Below, piece after piece: positions 1 through 9,523 of a stretch of 64,000 nucleotides of DNA. Origin of the DNA: Cryptomeria japonica. Its lineage: Eukaryota; Streptophyta; Pinopsida; Cupressales; Cupressaceae. The translations under genes and the position numbers were made by a program. Under the pieces are notes generated by a model. That model made no database searches and was not told the DNA's origin. It was given only the letters and a program-made list of their open reading frames with translations. Each line of letters opens with the position of its first letter. The stretch's first letter is position 1. Location: the NCBI RefSeq assembly GCF_030272615.1, contig NC_081409.1:472188573-472252572 (forward strand), given 5' to 3'.

Positions 1-842
1 GTTACCAAAGTATCCCTTTTCATGTAGTTGAATACCCTCGATTTTGTTACAATCTTCCAGATTTTGCATTGTTAGGAGAGTACTGAGAGCATTATCATTG
101 GCGCGGATATCCAAAGTGGGTTTGTCTCGTTGGCCCCAGTCAATGAGTTCAGGATGGACAAGATGTAGCTTGTCTAAAGTGGGAGGGGTTAAGGGGGTGA
201 TGGTATTGATGTAAGCATCAAAGAATATATCTTTCTCGTATTCATAAGGCATTTCATGGATTTCCTCTTTGTCATTGCTTTCGATATCCAAAGAAGGACT
301 AGAAGGGGCACCAGTGATAGTGATCTTAGGCACCGAGGTGTACCCTAAGCCTCTGTTGTGTTTGTAGAAGATAGGATTTATGGGTGCTTTCTTCCTTTTT
401 CCTCAGGTGCCAGGCCGTATCCTTTGTATCCCATTTTTTCAACTATGGCAGATGCTTTTGGGTACATTTTATTGGGTACTTTCACTGGCTTGTCATCCTC
501 TTCTCGGTACAACCAGGAAGAGACATCTGCTTCTTCAAGACTCTCCTCATTAAGTGGGCCCCATTGCTAGAAGGTGGTATTTTGGCATTGTATGACTGGT
601 GGGTCCTTTTTGAGCTCCTTTGGTTTTCCAAATGACTTAGGAGAGAGAGGGAGATTGCTTATTAACAAGACGTCCTCCAATTTGTATTCTCTAGAGCCAT
701 TGTCCAAGATCTTGATTTGATTATCTGGTTGGGATGAAGTGGAGGAAACATTTGATGTGTCAGATGGGGGCGTTGGCAAGGGTCTATTTAGTGGACAATG
801 ATACAGATGCTTCCCCTCTAATAGTTTGCAATATATAAAAGG
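1..842 (-). pseudogene. gypsy pol linker between protease and RT, G-patch-like
   Basis: The reverse strand downstream of the protease reads as low-complexity polyprotein sequence with scattered stops. Around 455-340 it contains a G-patch-like glycine signature: EKMGYKGYGLAPEEKG, then HNRGLGY about 30 codons later. A G-patch after the protease is known in several retroelement lineages, including plant gypsy elements. Acidic segments follow toward position 1. The reverse transcriptase itself is not in the window. No function beyond the polyprotein linker is proposed. Confidence 0.6.
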
Positions 843-1271
843 TTAGGGATCACCTTTGATAGTGATCTCTCTTCCATTATAGGGGAATTTAATGCATTGG
901 TGATAGGTGGAGAGTATGGCCTGCAAGGAATGAATCCATGGCTGCCCGAGGAGAATGTTGTAGGGGAGATCAAGATCTAGTACTTGGCAAGGGGTTTCAA
1001 TTGTAATGGGGCCCACTTGAAGAGGTAAGGTGATCATGCCCTTTGAAATTCTTTCTGCATCATCATATGCCTTTATTGTGATCCTTCCTGATGTGTCTAT
1101 CAGATCCTCAGAAAGTCCCAATTGTTTTATTAATTTGTATGTACACAGATTAATCCCAGATCCACCGTCTATCAGGATACATTTGACCTTATGCTTGTGG
1201 ATAAGATCTTTGATGTGCAAAGGTTTGTTATGGTCTTCATTTGCGGGAGCATCTTTGGAGGTAAATATCAA
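843..1271 (-). pseudogene. gypsy retropepsin-like aspartic protease
   Basis: An uninterrupted stretch of 142 codons carries the active-site region LIDGGSGINLC. It also carries the second conserved block YNILLGQPWIHSL near codons 105-117, both as in plant Ty3/gypsy proteases that release Gag and Pol products. The active site is DGGS rather than the usual D-S/T-G-A, a variant common in this lineage. The frame continues downstream into the linker but stops soon after, so the element is not functional here. The first Met is internal to the original polyprotein and is not a true start. Confidence 0.8.
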
Positions 1272-1727
1272 ATTCTGCTAGGTAGCAAGGTTTCCAATGA
1301 GGGCTTGGAATTGGGTGGCGTTGATGTTATCAGGAATGCATGATTTGAGAAAGGCTTGTTCCAAAATTTCTTTATGGACCAGGGAAGTTTTAAGAAGTTC
1401 CAAAATGGAGATCTGAGTCGAGGTCTTCCCAAGTTGGTCCAGGAGGTCATATCAGTGGCAGGAAGACATGGGCAGTGGATTTGGTGGGGGAGGGACTCCT
1501 TGGATGGTGACTTTACCTCAGTCTGTAGTTACATTGCAGTCATTCTAGGAATGGGAGGTGGAAGGCATGGCACCTTGAATGACTATCCTAGCAGGATTTG
1601 GTCTACTTTGGGAAGAAGGAGGATTAACTCCTTGGATGGTTATGACAGTGACATGATTGTCTGCAGGTTCAATGTGACCTACTAAAAAATCAAAGTCGGT
1701 TATGTGCTTAGCGTAGTCATAACCCAT
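1272..1727 (-). pseudogene. gypsy gag-protease junction remnant
   Basis: Near 1450-1360 the reverse strand encodes DLLDQLGKTSTQISILELL, the short helical block that precedes the protease in many plant gypsy polyproteins. G2 has the same block at about 5576-5640. A further piece beginning MGYDYAKHITDFDFLV lies at 1727-1680. Stops and at least one frame change separate the pieces. Element A truncates the upstream side. Confidence 0.6.
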
Positions 1728-1772
1728 TGTGTTAGATGATGAGCCTTTTCCTTTATCATGTTTCAGGAAGGG

Positions 1773-2942
1773 TGAAGAATACTAAGAGTGGGGGGTGAAT
1801 TAGTATACCAAAAAACATTGTACTCAAACACTTAAACAGTCCAGTGATAAACCAGTAAAACAGTTTAACAGACAAACCGGTTAACACACATGCAAACCAA
1901 AATGCAAATAAGACATTCACCCACAGAAGCAATACCACCATAACACAAGATATTTGATATGGAAACCCAAATGGGAAAAACCACGGTGAGATGGAACTTA
2001 CAAGTAACTATCTGCAGAATAGGAACCAGACCGGTTAAGGTCAGAACAGTTAAGGTCTTACAATGTTCTTTACCAGAATAGATCCTGTTAGGAATCTCAA
2101 TCTCTGTTAGGAGATAAGTCCAATTAAAGACTACCTTGCTAGAGGATTTTAGATCCACAGATGTGAACCACCTTGTTAGAGGATTTACAAAAGGCTATTG
2201 GGCCTACCCGGTTAAGGGCTATAGACTTGTCAAAGATGTGAGTAATCAAAAAGTGAGTGATCTAGCAAATAGCACATATTGCTTGGTTAGATCCTTGATA
2301 GCTCATTCCTAATGCATTATAGCATTACTTCAGTCTTCTATACATTCATACTCTCTCTGACTCCTCAACCACCTTAAACCCTAGCAACAACATCAACCGC
2401 AACAACAACAATAGCAATAAAAAAAAACTAAAACCCTAGACATGATGTCCTTATAAAGGAATATGATTTCATGTCAGTCCAAAAGGATTACAATACAATT
2501 TCCTAAGTTCAATGCATCTAGACGTATCTGGTAACATGACACAAAAAGCACCATTAAAGTGTCGGCACCGTCAAACAATCGATGGATGGTAACTCATCAC
2601 AAAATGCTGGTTGGTAACTCATCATAGAGTATTACCAGTTCATACAAAATACCGGTTCAAGAAAAATGCCAGTTGCCAGTTTGACAAAATGAAGACTGGG
2701 AAATATGTGTTCTGCCGCTTTGATCCTTCATTCTACTTGAGATCCTCGAACTGATTAGGGTCAACATACCGCTTCAGATCGGTAATCACTTTCTACAAAA
2801 CACCAATAGTCTAAGGACTATAATGCATCATACCGGTTGGAATAATTGTCGGTTGAGCATAACTCATACATACAAAAATGATCTCAATGCAAGTGTGTGT
2901 GCATCAATGACAATCAACACATAATCATCAAAAATGCCAACA
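1773..2942 (-). repeat. 3' LTR of element A
   Basis: This LTR of about 1170 bp matches those of element B at 13340-14440 and 19722-20857. On the reverse strand it starts TGTTGGCATTTTT and ends in the CTTAGTATTC block, here with a small change in the last bases. It contains several CCGGTTAA-type motifs and the conserved TTTTTCCC / GGGTTTCC core at 1936-1992. A run of six C lies near its 3' terminus. Confidence 0.85.
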
Positions 2943-3145
2943 ATCTCCCCCTTTAGCATTGAAGGCAACACTTAGGAAATTTTGACATCTAAGTGTTTTA
3001 CAGAAATATGCCAGAATCAAAATTACTCCCCCTAAGCATATACACTATCCCTTTTGCAGAAAATACAATGTATACTACTTCTTAATAGAAATAACATGAA
3101 AGTATACATCAAAACATTCAAAATTTATACTTCTCCCCCTTTGCC
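2943..3145 (-). promoter_or_regulatory. Polypurine tract array of element A
   Basis: On the reverse strand three purine runs of the AAAGGGGGAG type occur at about 3145-3132, 3037-3025 and 2954-2943. The last one abuts the LTR. Repeated polypurine tracts upstream of the 3' LTR are a known Sirevirus (Ty1/copia) hallmark. The LTR-proximal copy would prime plus-strand DNA synthesis. Confidence 0.65.
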
Positions 3146-3207
3146 AATAATGACAACAAAATATTACAGATTAACACCTGTGTCAATAGGATTAAAAGAA
3201 TAAGAGT

Positions 3208-3577
3208 TTATGACAATAAGGAATAAAACTTGTCAAAAATAGATTTGAAGTCCTGCAAAAATTGTTTCATAGATAAGGACCAGGACTCAAGTAGGGAGGT
3301 TGCCACTTCTTTCTCTATCTGCATCTGGGAGACATGTTCTTCTATGCCATCTAATATGCTCATCTCCTGTGTTTCCATTAAGGCATCTAGATTAAGATAG
3401 AACTTCTGAAGTATTTGCAGATGTGGGAGTAGAACCAGTTGTAGTTCCAGCAAATCTCGAGTCTGGTTGCTTATTTCCAACTCTAATTTGGTAGACTAGA
3501 TGTGAAACAGGTGAACGGTTTGCCCATAAGTTGTAAGAGTCATATGGTAGCTTGAAGGTTCTCATGTATGACTGCAT
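3208..3577 (-). pseudogene. C-terminal end of ORF2, element A
   Basis: The reverse strand encodes the last ~120 residues of the ORF2 protein. Codons from 3577 give a piece with FKLPYDSY. After a frame change, 3480-3208 gives a helical segment with SQMQIEKEVATSLLESW, ending at a stop at 3208-3210. Element B carries the same ending at about 15090-14727, and there too it is broken. The function is unknown; the heptad-like pattern suggests a coiled coil. Confidence 0.6.
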
Positions 3578-3598
3578 ATCAAATTGAAGCTTCTACTT

Positions 3599-4098
3599 NN
3601 NNNNNNNNNNNNNNNNNNNNNNNNNNNNNNNNNNNNNNNNNNNNNNNNNNNNNNNNNNNNNNNNNNNNNNNNNNNNNNNNNNNNNNNNNNNNNNNNNNNN
3701 NNNNNNNNNNNNNNNNNNNNNNNNNNNNNNNNNNNNNNNNNNNNNNNNNNNNNNNNNNNNNNNNNNNNNNNNNNNNNNNNNNNNNNNNNNNNNNNNNNNN
3801 NNNNNNNNNNNNNNNNNNNNNNNNNNNNNNNNNNNNNNNNNNNNNNNNNNNNNNNNNNNNNNNNNNNNNNNNNNNNNNNNNNNNNNNNNNNNNNNNNNNN
3901 NNNNNNNNNNNNNNNNNNNNNNNNNNNNNNNNNNNNNNNNNNNNNNNNNNNNNNNNNNNNNNNNNNNNNNNNNNNNNNNNNNNNNNNNNNNNNNNNNNNN
4001 NNNNNNNNNNNNNNNNNNNNNNNNNNNNNNNNNNNNNNNNNNNNNNNNNNNNNNNNNNNNNNNNNNNNNNNNNNNNNNNNNNNNNNNNNNNNNNNNNN
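3599..4098. other. Assembly gap (500 N)
   Basis: Exactly 500 N, the same size as the gap at 42099-42598, so the length is probably a placeholder. It hides the rest of element A, the start of G2's 5' LTR and the left flank of G2. Any reading frame crossing it is an artefact. Confidence 0.99.
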
Positions 4099-4641
4099 TA
4101 TAGGTTCGGATCCGAGTGTCGCTTGAAGTTTCAGGACCGAAAGAGCACACAGGGATAGTTATGGGTTATAGATCTCAACAAAAACCCCAAGGACAGGGGC
4201 GTGCTGCCCTTATCCTACCTAGGATAGTGGCATGGCACCATGGTCTTTCCCTTTATCCATAGGATCTCCAGAAGTGCAGAATCAGGACAGTGGCGTGGCA
4301 CCTTGGTCTGAGACATTTTTGCTTAGATTTCAGACATAGGTGCACCTTTGATTTTTCCTTCTGATCTATACTTTTCAGTTGTATATCAGTTGTTCTTTGA
4401 TCTGCATTCTCAGATTAGGATTTTCTCACTTACTTGCACTCTAGGTTAGATTGCATTTTTGCATCATTCCTCTCTCTCATTTATATAGAAGGAATAGAAA
4501 ACCTAAAAGGTAATCCTCAACTCTCTTTCTCATAATAAGTAGCCGAAGTGCATTACCTCCCTAGGCTCTTTCGTATTCCATGACTGTGTATGAGAGTGGG
4601 ATTAGGGTTTCCATACTTAGTGTCACTTTTTCTCCTACACA
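4099..4641 (+). repeat. 5' LTR of G2 (3' part; start hidden in gap)
   Basis: The sequence from the gap edge to CTACACA at 4641 matches 34411-35006. Shared landmarks are TATAGGTTYGGATCCGAG at the left, repeated TGGCACCWTGGTC motifs, and the terminal block ending CTCCTACACA or CCCCTACACA. The two copies differ by many substitutions and an indel of about 50 bp. The terminal CA is followed after four bases by a candidate primer site. Confidence 0.8.
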
Positions 4642-4645
4642 TCTT

Positions 4646-4661
4646 TGGTGAACCCAACGTG
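4646..4661 (+). promoter_or_regulatory. Candidate primer binding site of G2
   Basis: TGGTGAACCCAACGTG begins four bases after the LTR end and starts with the TGG expected from pairing with the tRNA CCA end. I cannot assign the tRNA by eye. Confidence 0.5.
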
Positions 4662-4805
4662 AATCCAATTTCATTTTCATTGCATTTCATTGTTAGATCT
4701 AGATCTAGTTTATTTCATTTTCTTTAAAAACATTAAAAAAAAAGATAGATTTCTTTCATTTTCCTTGCATTGTGTGTTTAAGTTTCATGCAAATTTCATT
4801 TCAAA

Positions 4806-5800
4806 ATGTCAGATTTTTATTTGCAAGATGCTCATGATTTTGATGTTTATGAAATTTTGTTAATTATGAGTTTATTAAGGATGAATTAGATGAAGCTCTA
4901 GATCAGTTTCTGAACCCTAAGCCTTCTAAACCCTCATTTTGCCAAAATATAATCAACCTTTTTACCATGCCACTTCATGGTGATAAGAAGGATAAGTCAA
5001 ATGATCCCTCTCATAGGTACATTCCTATCAACTCCTCCACTAGTTCTAGCAACATGGTTGACTCCCATGGTTCCCTCTACGATGTTATGTCTCCTTTTGA
5101 GTCTAAAGATAAGCTTTTCAATCACTATGATCATGCTTTATTGGATGATGCCCTTGATGACTTTATGTCTTTGCCTAAACTTTCAAACAAGAATAATGCA
5201 TCTAAAAGGTTAATCAATATGATCAATGTGAATGAACATAGAAAACTACTTTTTATCATCCAAGGTGCTTGTCCTTCTCCAACTTCACCTCTTCCTAATC
5301 AACCTCTTTTCACGGTTTAAGGTGGATATAGTCATGATTCCTTTAGTACTCGAAACAAACATATCATTACGGTTCAAGGAAGGAAATCCACTAAGAGTCT
5401 TTATAGCTATGCTAGACAACTAACTAAGGAGAGTTACACTGGAGTTGACCATACCTATGACATGAGAAATAATAGGAAACATAATCCTCCTCTAGTTGTT
5501 CCAACTTATCTACCTGATCCTCAACCCATTCTTCCTCAAGCACCTCGTATTTCACAAACCCTTGGTAATGAATATGATCTTGTCGAACAACTTAAAGCTA
5601 CTCCTGCCAAGATATCCCTTTAGGATTTGATTCAAACTTCCCCACTTTATCAGGGAATGCTATAAGATCCCTTGAAAACATTGAATGTGCCATCTGTAGT
5701 GACATCCAAAAATATGGTTTCCTTGATTAACTTTACTACAACACCTAAGGCTCAGATTGTGTTCACACAAGATGAGCTGCCCTCTAGTGAAATTCAATAA
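4806..5800 (+). pseudogene. gag region of G2, degenerate
   Basis: An ATG at 4806 opens a frame that shifts after about 25 codons. A 117-codon open stretch follows at 4967-5320 (MPLHGDKKDKSND...). After further stops the conserved pre-protease block LVEQLKATPAKISL lies at 5580-5621. That block matches the one in G1. I see no CCHC zinc knuckle. It is the Gag-side half of a gypsy polyprotein, too decayed to assign capsid subdomains. Confidence 0.55.
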
Positions 5801-6185
5801 CAATATGATCCCTTAATGATTGTGGTTATTATAAATGATAGTGCGATAAGACAAACACTAGTGTATAATGGTTTGGGGCCTTAATGTTTGTAGCATTAAC
5901 GCATTGCATAGGATCAATGTTGATACATCTCTTATTAAGCCTGATTATCTCACTATCCATGGCTTCGATAATGTTGCTAAATCTTCAGTGGGTATCATCA
6001 CCTTACCTGTTAAGGTAGGTCCTATTACTTTACCCACGCCTATCCATGTCATGTTTGGAGAGTTGACATACAACTTGTTGCTAGGGAGACCTTAGATTCA
6101 TAGCATGCAAGCTGTTCCCTCTACATTTCATAGCCAAATCAAGTTTATTTACAATAATACAACATATACCTTGTTCGGTGACATA
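5801..6185 (+). pseudogene. gypsy aspartic protease of G2, active site lost
   Basis: The frame reads INDSAIRQTLV, then stops where the catalytic D-N/G-G-S would be, leaving NGLG. It continues with INALHRINVDTSLIKPDYLT and ends with the second conserved block LTYNLLLGRP followed by IHSMQAVPSTFH. The first Asp of the active site is replaced by a stop codon. Domain order and spacing match G1's protease on the other strand. Confidence 0.75.
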
Positions 6186-6235
6186 AGATTCCAGGCTTGT
6201 TTACAAACATCAAGTTCTAAATCCTCTTAAATAAA

Positions 6236-7075
6236 TTCTTCCCCAACTATTTTTGATAATTCTTCTAAAGCTTATACTGCGATTATTGTGACCACTTCAT
6301 CAAACCTATCTCCTATATCAGAATCTATTCCCAATACTTCCTCAAATGGACTTAGGGTTCTTAAGGAAGAGTCTTCTCAGCTCGATTCTACAATTGAGAA
6401 CACTTTCTCTCGTGAAAAGATTCTTGCAGAAGATGATTGGGGATCCCTTGATTTCAGTCCTACTTTCGTACATGAATACAAAATTCCCCTAGAAAACCTA
6501 AGGTTGAAAAGAAGAAAGAAGAAGAACCTAAAAAGCAATCTACTTTGTCTGGGCCATTGAGTAATAACTTTGTGGTGGCCTCTCGGACTTCATCTCCCTT
6601 AGTTTCTAGTCTAGAGGACTTTGATTCTTCACTTTTTTAAAATCCCCTTTCTTCTTCAGAAATGACTAACCTTTATGGTCCTAGTTTTCACATCCTAGCT
6701 AGTTGTGGATATAATGGAAATGGAGGCAGTTCTCAAGAACAAGGGATTAAGGTTCCCTTGGAAAACAAATTTCATGATATGACATTTGGGCTTGGTTATG
6801 ATCCTTTCAAGCGTACTAAAGCCTCTAAGATACCATCTATTAGTGTTAATGTCATTTCTATTTCTCTCTCATTAAAATATCTAGAATATATTGACTGCGA
6901 CCCTTCTCATGTCTTTGCTTTGGAAGTTTTTTCTACCGATGATTCCTTAGCTGAATTCTTGGGAGCTTATGACAACCTTCCTCATTATCACCATAACCCT
7001 AGTTTTCCCTATTATCTAAATATGAAAGCTTACTTTAGGAAAGAAAGAAATAACGATGAGATAGTTAAATAATTT
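6236..7075 (+). pseudogene. G2 pol linker between protease and RT
   Basis: Two open stretches (6288-6560 and 6662-7072) encode serine-, glutamate- and lysine-rich polyprotein sequence with no recognised fold. One segment, GLGYDPFKRTKASKI, resembles the glycine-containing linker found at this place in plant gypsy elements. Stops and frame changes separate the two pieces. Confidence 0.5.
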
Positions 7076-7079
7076 CCTC

Positions 7080-7664
7080 AATTAAAAGATGTTCCTCAAC
7101 AAAGCAGTCTCCTAATAAATGACACCATTGATATCAAGATGGATCCTTGTGTTGAAGATAAAATCATCAAGATAGGGAAATGTCTTGACAAAGGAGAGAA
7201 AAATTAGCATGCTGAGTTGTTACATGAATTCCCTGAGATCTTTGCTTAGATATATTCTAACATGCCTGGTGTAGATCCTAAGATTGTCACTCATAACATT
7301 GTCCTAATTCTTGATGCTAAACCTGTGAAGGAAAAGATTCGAAAGATTCACCCTAAAGTGGCATTATTTGTTAAAGATAAAATTGAAAAACTGTTGGATG
7401 CTGGATTCATTCATCCTATCGATTATTCCCCATGGATTTCAAACATTGTAGCTGTGGCTAAAGTTGAAAACAAGAGTAGGATGTGTATGGATTTTCACAA
7501 TTTAAACAAGGCCTCTTTAAAGGATGAATTTCCTCTCTTGAATATCAATATGATAATGGATTTGGTAGGAGGGAATGCTTTATTAATCCTTTATGGATGG
7601 TTTCTTAGGATATAATTAAATCTTCATTAATCCTCAAGATCAATATAAAACTGCTTTTACCACC
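7080..7664 (+). pseudogene. Reverse transcriptase, N-terminal half, G2
   Basis: RT fingers and palm motifs are readable: LLHEFPEIFA, the entry block GFIHPIDYSPWISNIVAV, RMCMDFHNLNKA, and after a frame change INPQDQYKTAFTT. The expected PWGT-type continuation degenerates at about 7665, where element 1 sequence begins. The catalytic YxDD motif is absent from the whole window for G2. RT copies the element RNA into DNA in virus-like particles; this copy cannot. Confidence 0.85.
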
Positions 7665-8265
7665 TGATGGGGTTTACCTAGCCTGTTCAATATATCACCT
7701 AGCTGGCGTTGCTCAATTCCACCAACTCACCAGGCCTAGTTGAAATCTAGACCTCCAATTTCTTCTCAATCTCTTATAGGGATTTATTGTTGACCTTTCT
7801 AAGGTGTATGCTTTAGGTGTTTTGGTTAGGAACCCTACCAATTCCTAGTGCTCCTCAGGTGCTCAAATAAGGCTTATTGGCTTCAACTTGTCAAACTGAC
7901 CTCCTACTATTGTGAGATGACACAAAGGTGTAGAGGTGTCTACTAACATGTTTTTTATGCATTTGGGGTCCATTAGTGGCTTGCAATCATTAGGTTTCTT
8001 ACCGATTTCAAAATCTTGCCTAGAAAAGGGCTACAAGGAATTAGCCCTAATTAGGCCTCCAAATCCGGTTTTCTAGGGCTTGAAGCAAAATGATTCAAAG
8101 GACCCCCAAATAAGTTTGGATTTTCCTCAAAGATACACCTATCCCTAAAGGATTTTTGTGGTTTTGGCCCCTAGTTTCACTGTACAATGTATGAACCCCA
8201 AAATAAGGGTTTTGAAGGGTTTATTAGGCCTTTAACCGACAGTGAATGAACAAGTTGGGTTTTGG

Positions 8266-8275
8266 TATAAAAAGG
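8266..8275 (+). promoter_or_regulatory. TATA box, element 1
   Basis: TATAAAAAGG followed by ATTTGTCAA. About 100 bases downstream lies TTCATTTTCACCTTATC. The same pair (TATAAAAAGGATTTTCAA, then TTCATTTTCACTTATC) occurs on the reverse strand upstream of ORF2 in element B at 18210-18165. Confidence 0.5.
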
Positions 8276-8559
8276 ATTTGTCAAATCTTCTCCTTGAGTA
8301 GAAAAATCTAATCCAACTCCATGAACCCCTCCAAACTTTGAATTGGTGATTTGGTACACACCCTTGCACTTAGCACTTCATTTTCACCTTATCTCCTCTA
8401 GCCGGGTTGCTCCTGGACTCGCCTACAATAAGGTGATAGCCATACTTAAACTCCTCTCCAGCACTTGAAACTGCATATGTATAATGTATAGGTGGTTTCC
8501 TACCATTTACCAAGTATAATCTAATGTTTCGTGTGAGTTCATGAAGGTAAAGTGCTCAT

Positions 8560-9330
8560 GTTTTAAAACCAGCGAAACAACGAAAAGGTTTTGTGGCCCC
8601 AGGGATAGATAAAGCAAGAAGTTAAAAGGGGATCAACTCTGATTCAATCTAAGGGCTCACGTTGTTTTGTGGCTGTGAACCAACTGAGAGATATGCTTCA
8701 CAAAATAGTGAAAGGAAGAGAAGGTTCATCTAGGTGTAATGTTAGATGGTGACGTGTCGATTGACACATGGTTTCAGAAGAAATTAAGGGCCCACCAAGG
8801 TGTAACCGGCGGTTATAAGGGAAAGACACGTGGCTGACTTTGAACTAAACTCAAAGAGTTTTCCAAAGCTAATGGTTGAGTGCCATGTGGTATTTAGTAA
8901 CCAGTAAAAGAGTGGCATAAGTGAATCAAGCTTAAAGGTCTCTCATAAAGGATGGTCATCTCTGATTTGATCCAACGCTTCGCGTTGTTTCGTGGCCCAA
9001 AGTTGAAAGCGGTTTAAGCTATGCGAAATAGCGAAAGACCGTTAGCCATCAAGATAAAGGCATGGTTAATGAAGAAGCTGATGGTCCCAGTAAGAGTTAA
9101 ATGCCGAGAAGTTAAAGTTCCATCTAACATCTGGTGCAGCTTCGTGAAAGAAAAGTGCTCGGAGGATAAAGCCCGCGAAATGGCGAAAAGGAGGTAGGGC
9201 CCATTGCTAAGGCAAAGCTATTAAGTCAGTATAAAGACCGATCAAGTTTCATTTGATCGGATGATGGGCATGATTTCATTTAACAAAATTGCTTGAAGGT
9301 TATGCTCTGCAAAATAGTGAAAGAGCGAAG
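8560..9330 (+). repeat. Degenerate GCGAAATAGCGAAAG repeat cluster
   Basis: Variants of GCGAAATAGCGAAAG occur near 8571, 8700, 9017, 9174 and 9304. Two longer flanking blocks are also repeated, near 8640 (CACGTTGTTTTGTGGC) and 8975 (CGCGTTGTTTCGTGGCC). Several copies pair a GCTT/GCTAT prefix with the motif, suggesting decayed tandem units. The function is unknown. Confidence 0.5.
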
Positions 9331-9523
9331 AAAAAAAATGTGCAGGCGTGTTGTGACCCGTTGGAGCAAAAATTTTGAATTCTCTCATGAATTCAATTCT
9401 TAAGGGACGACTGAAGCATGTGGTATCAATGTCGCAGTTAAGAGCCTAAGTACCATATATGATCTCATATCAATCGAATGAAAATACCAGGAAAGGGCCA
9501 TTTGTGATGATTTTCTTGAACAG

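Larger units (their letters stand above)
1..1772 (-). mobile_element. Ty3/gypsy element G1, partial (reverse strand)
   Basis: This is a reverse-strand fragment of a gypsy polyprotein. Read downward from 1727 it gives a gag-protease junction, an aspartic protease and a linker heading toward a reverse transcriptase that lies off the left end of the window. The upstream side is cut at 1772 by the 3' LTR of element A, so G1 was the older resident. No LTR of G1 is visible. The junction motif also occurs in G2, so the two probably belong to related lineages. Confidence 0.8.
1773..3598 (-). mobile_element. Non-autonomous LTR element A, 3' portion (reverse strand)
   Basis: The fragment holds a complete 3' LTR, the polypurine array and the C-terminal end of an ORF2. 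It runs into the assembly gap at 3599, so its ORF1, primer site and 5' LTR are not visible. Base by base it follows the 3' end of element B (13340-15090): the same LTR layout, polypurine spacing and C-terminal protein. It is therefore another copy of the same subfamily. It inserted into G1. Confidence 0.8.
7665..9418 (+). repeat. Putative 5' LTR and leader of element 1
   Basis: This block of about 1750 bp has no coding potential. It begins TGATGGGG, contains a TATA box at 8266, and ends GACTGAAGCA just before TGTGGTATCA. The last eight bases, TGGTATCA (9421-9428), equal the first eight of the primer site used by elements B, 2, 3 and C1. With no second copy in the window, the LTR status is inference. 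Confidence 0.35.

Noticed and set aside
3568-4158. Reading frames crossing the 500-N gap (also 42061-42612)
   Set aside because: Their length comes from N positions; there is no sequence evidence for a protein.
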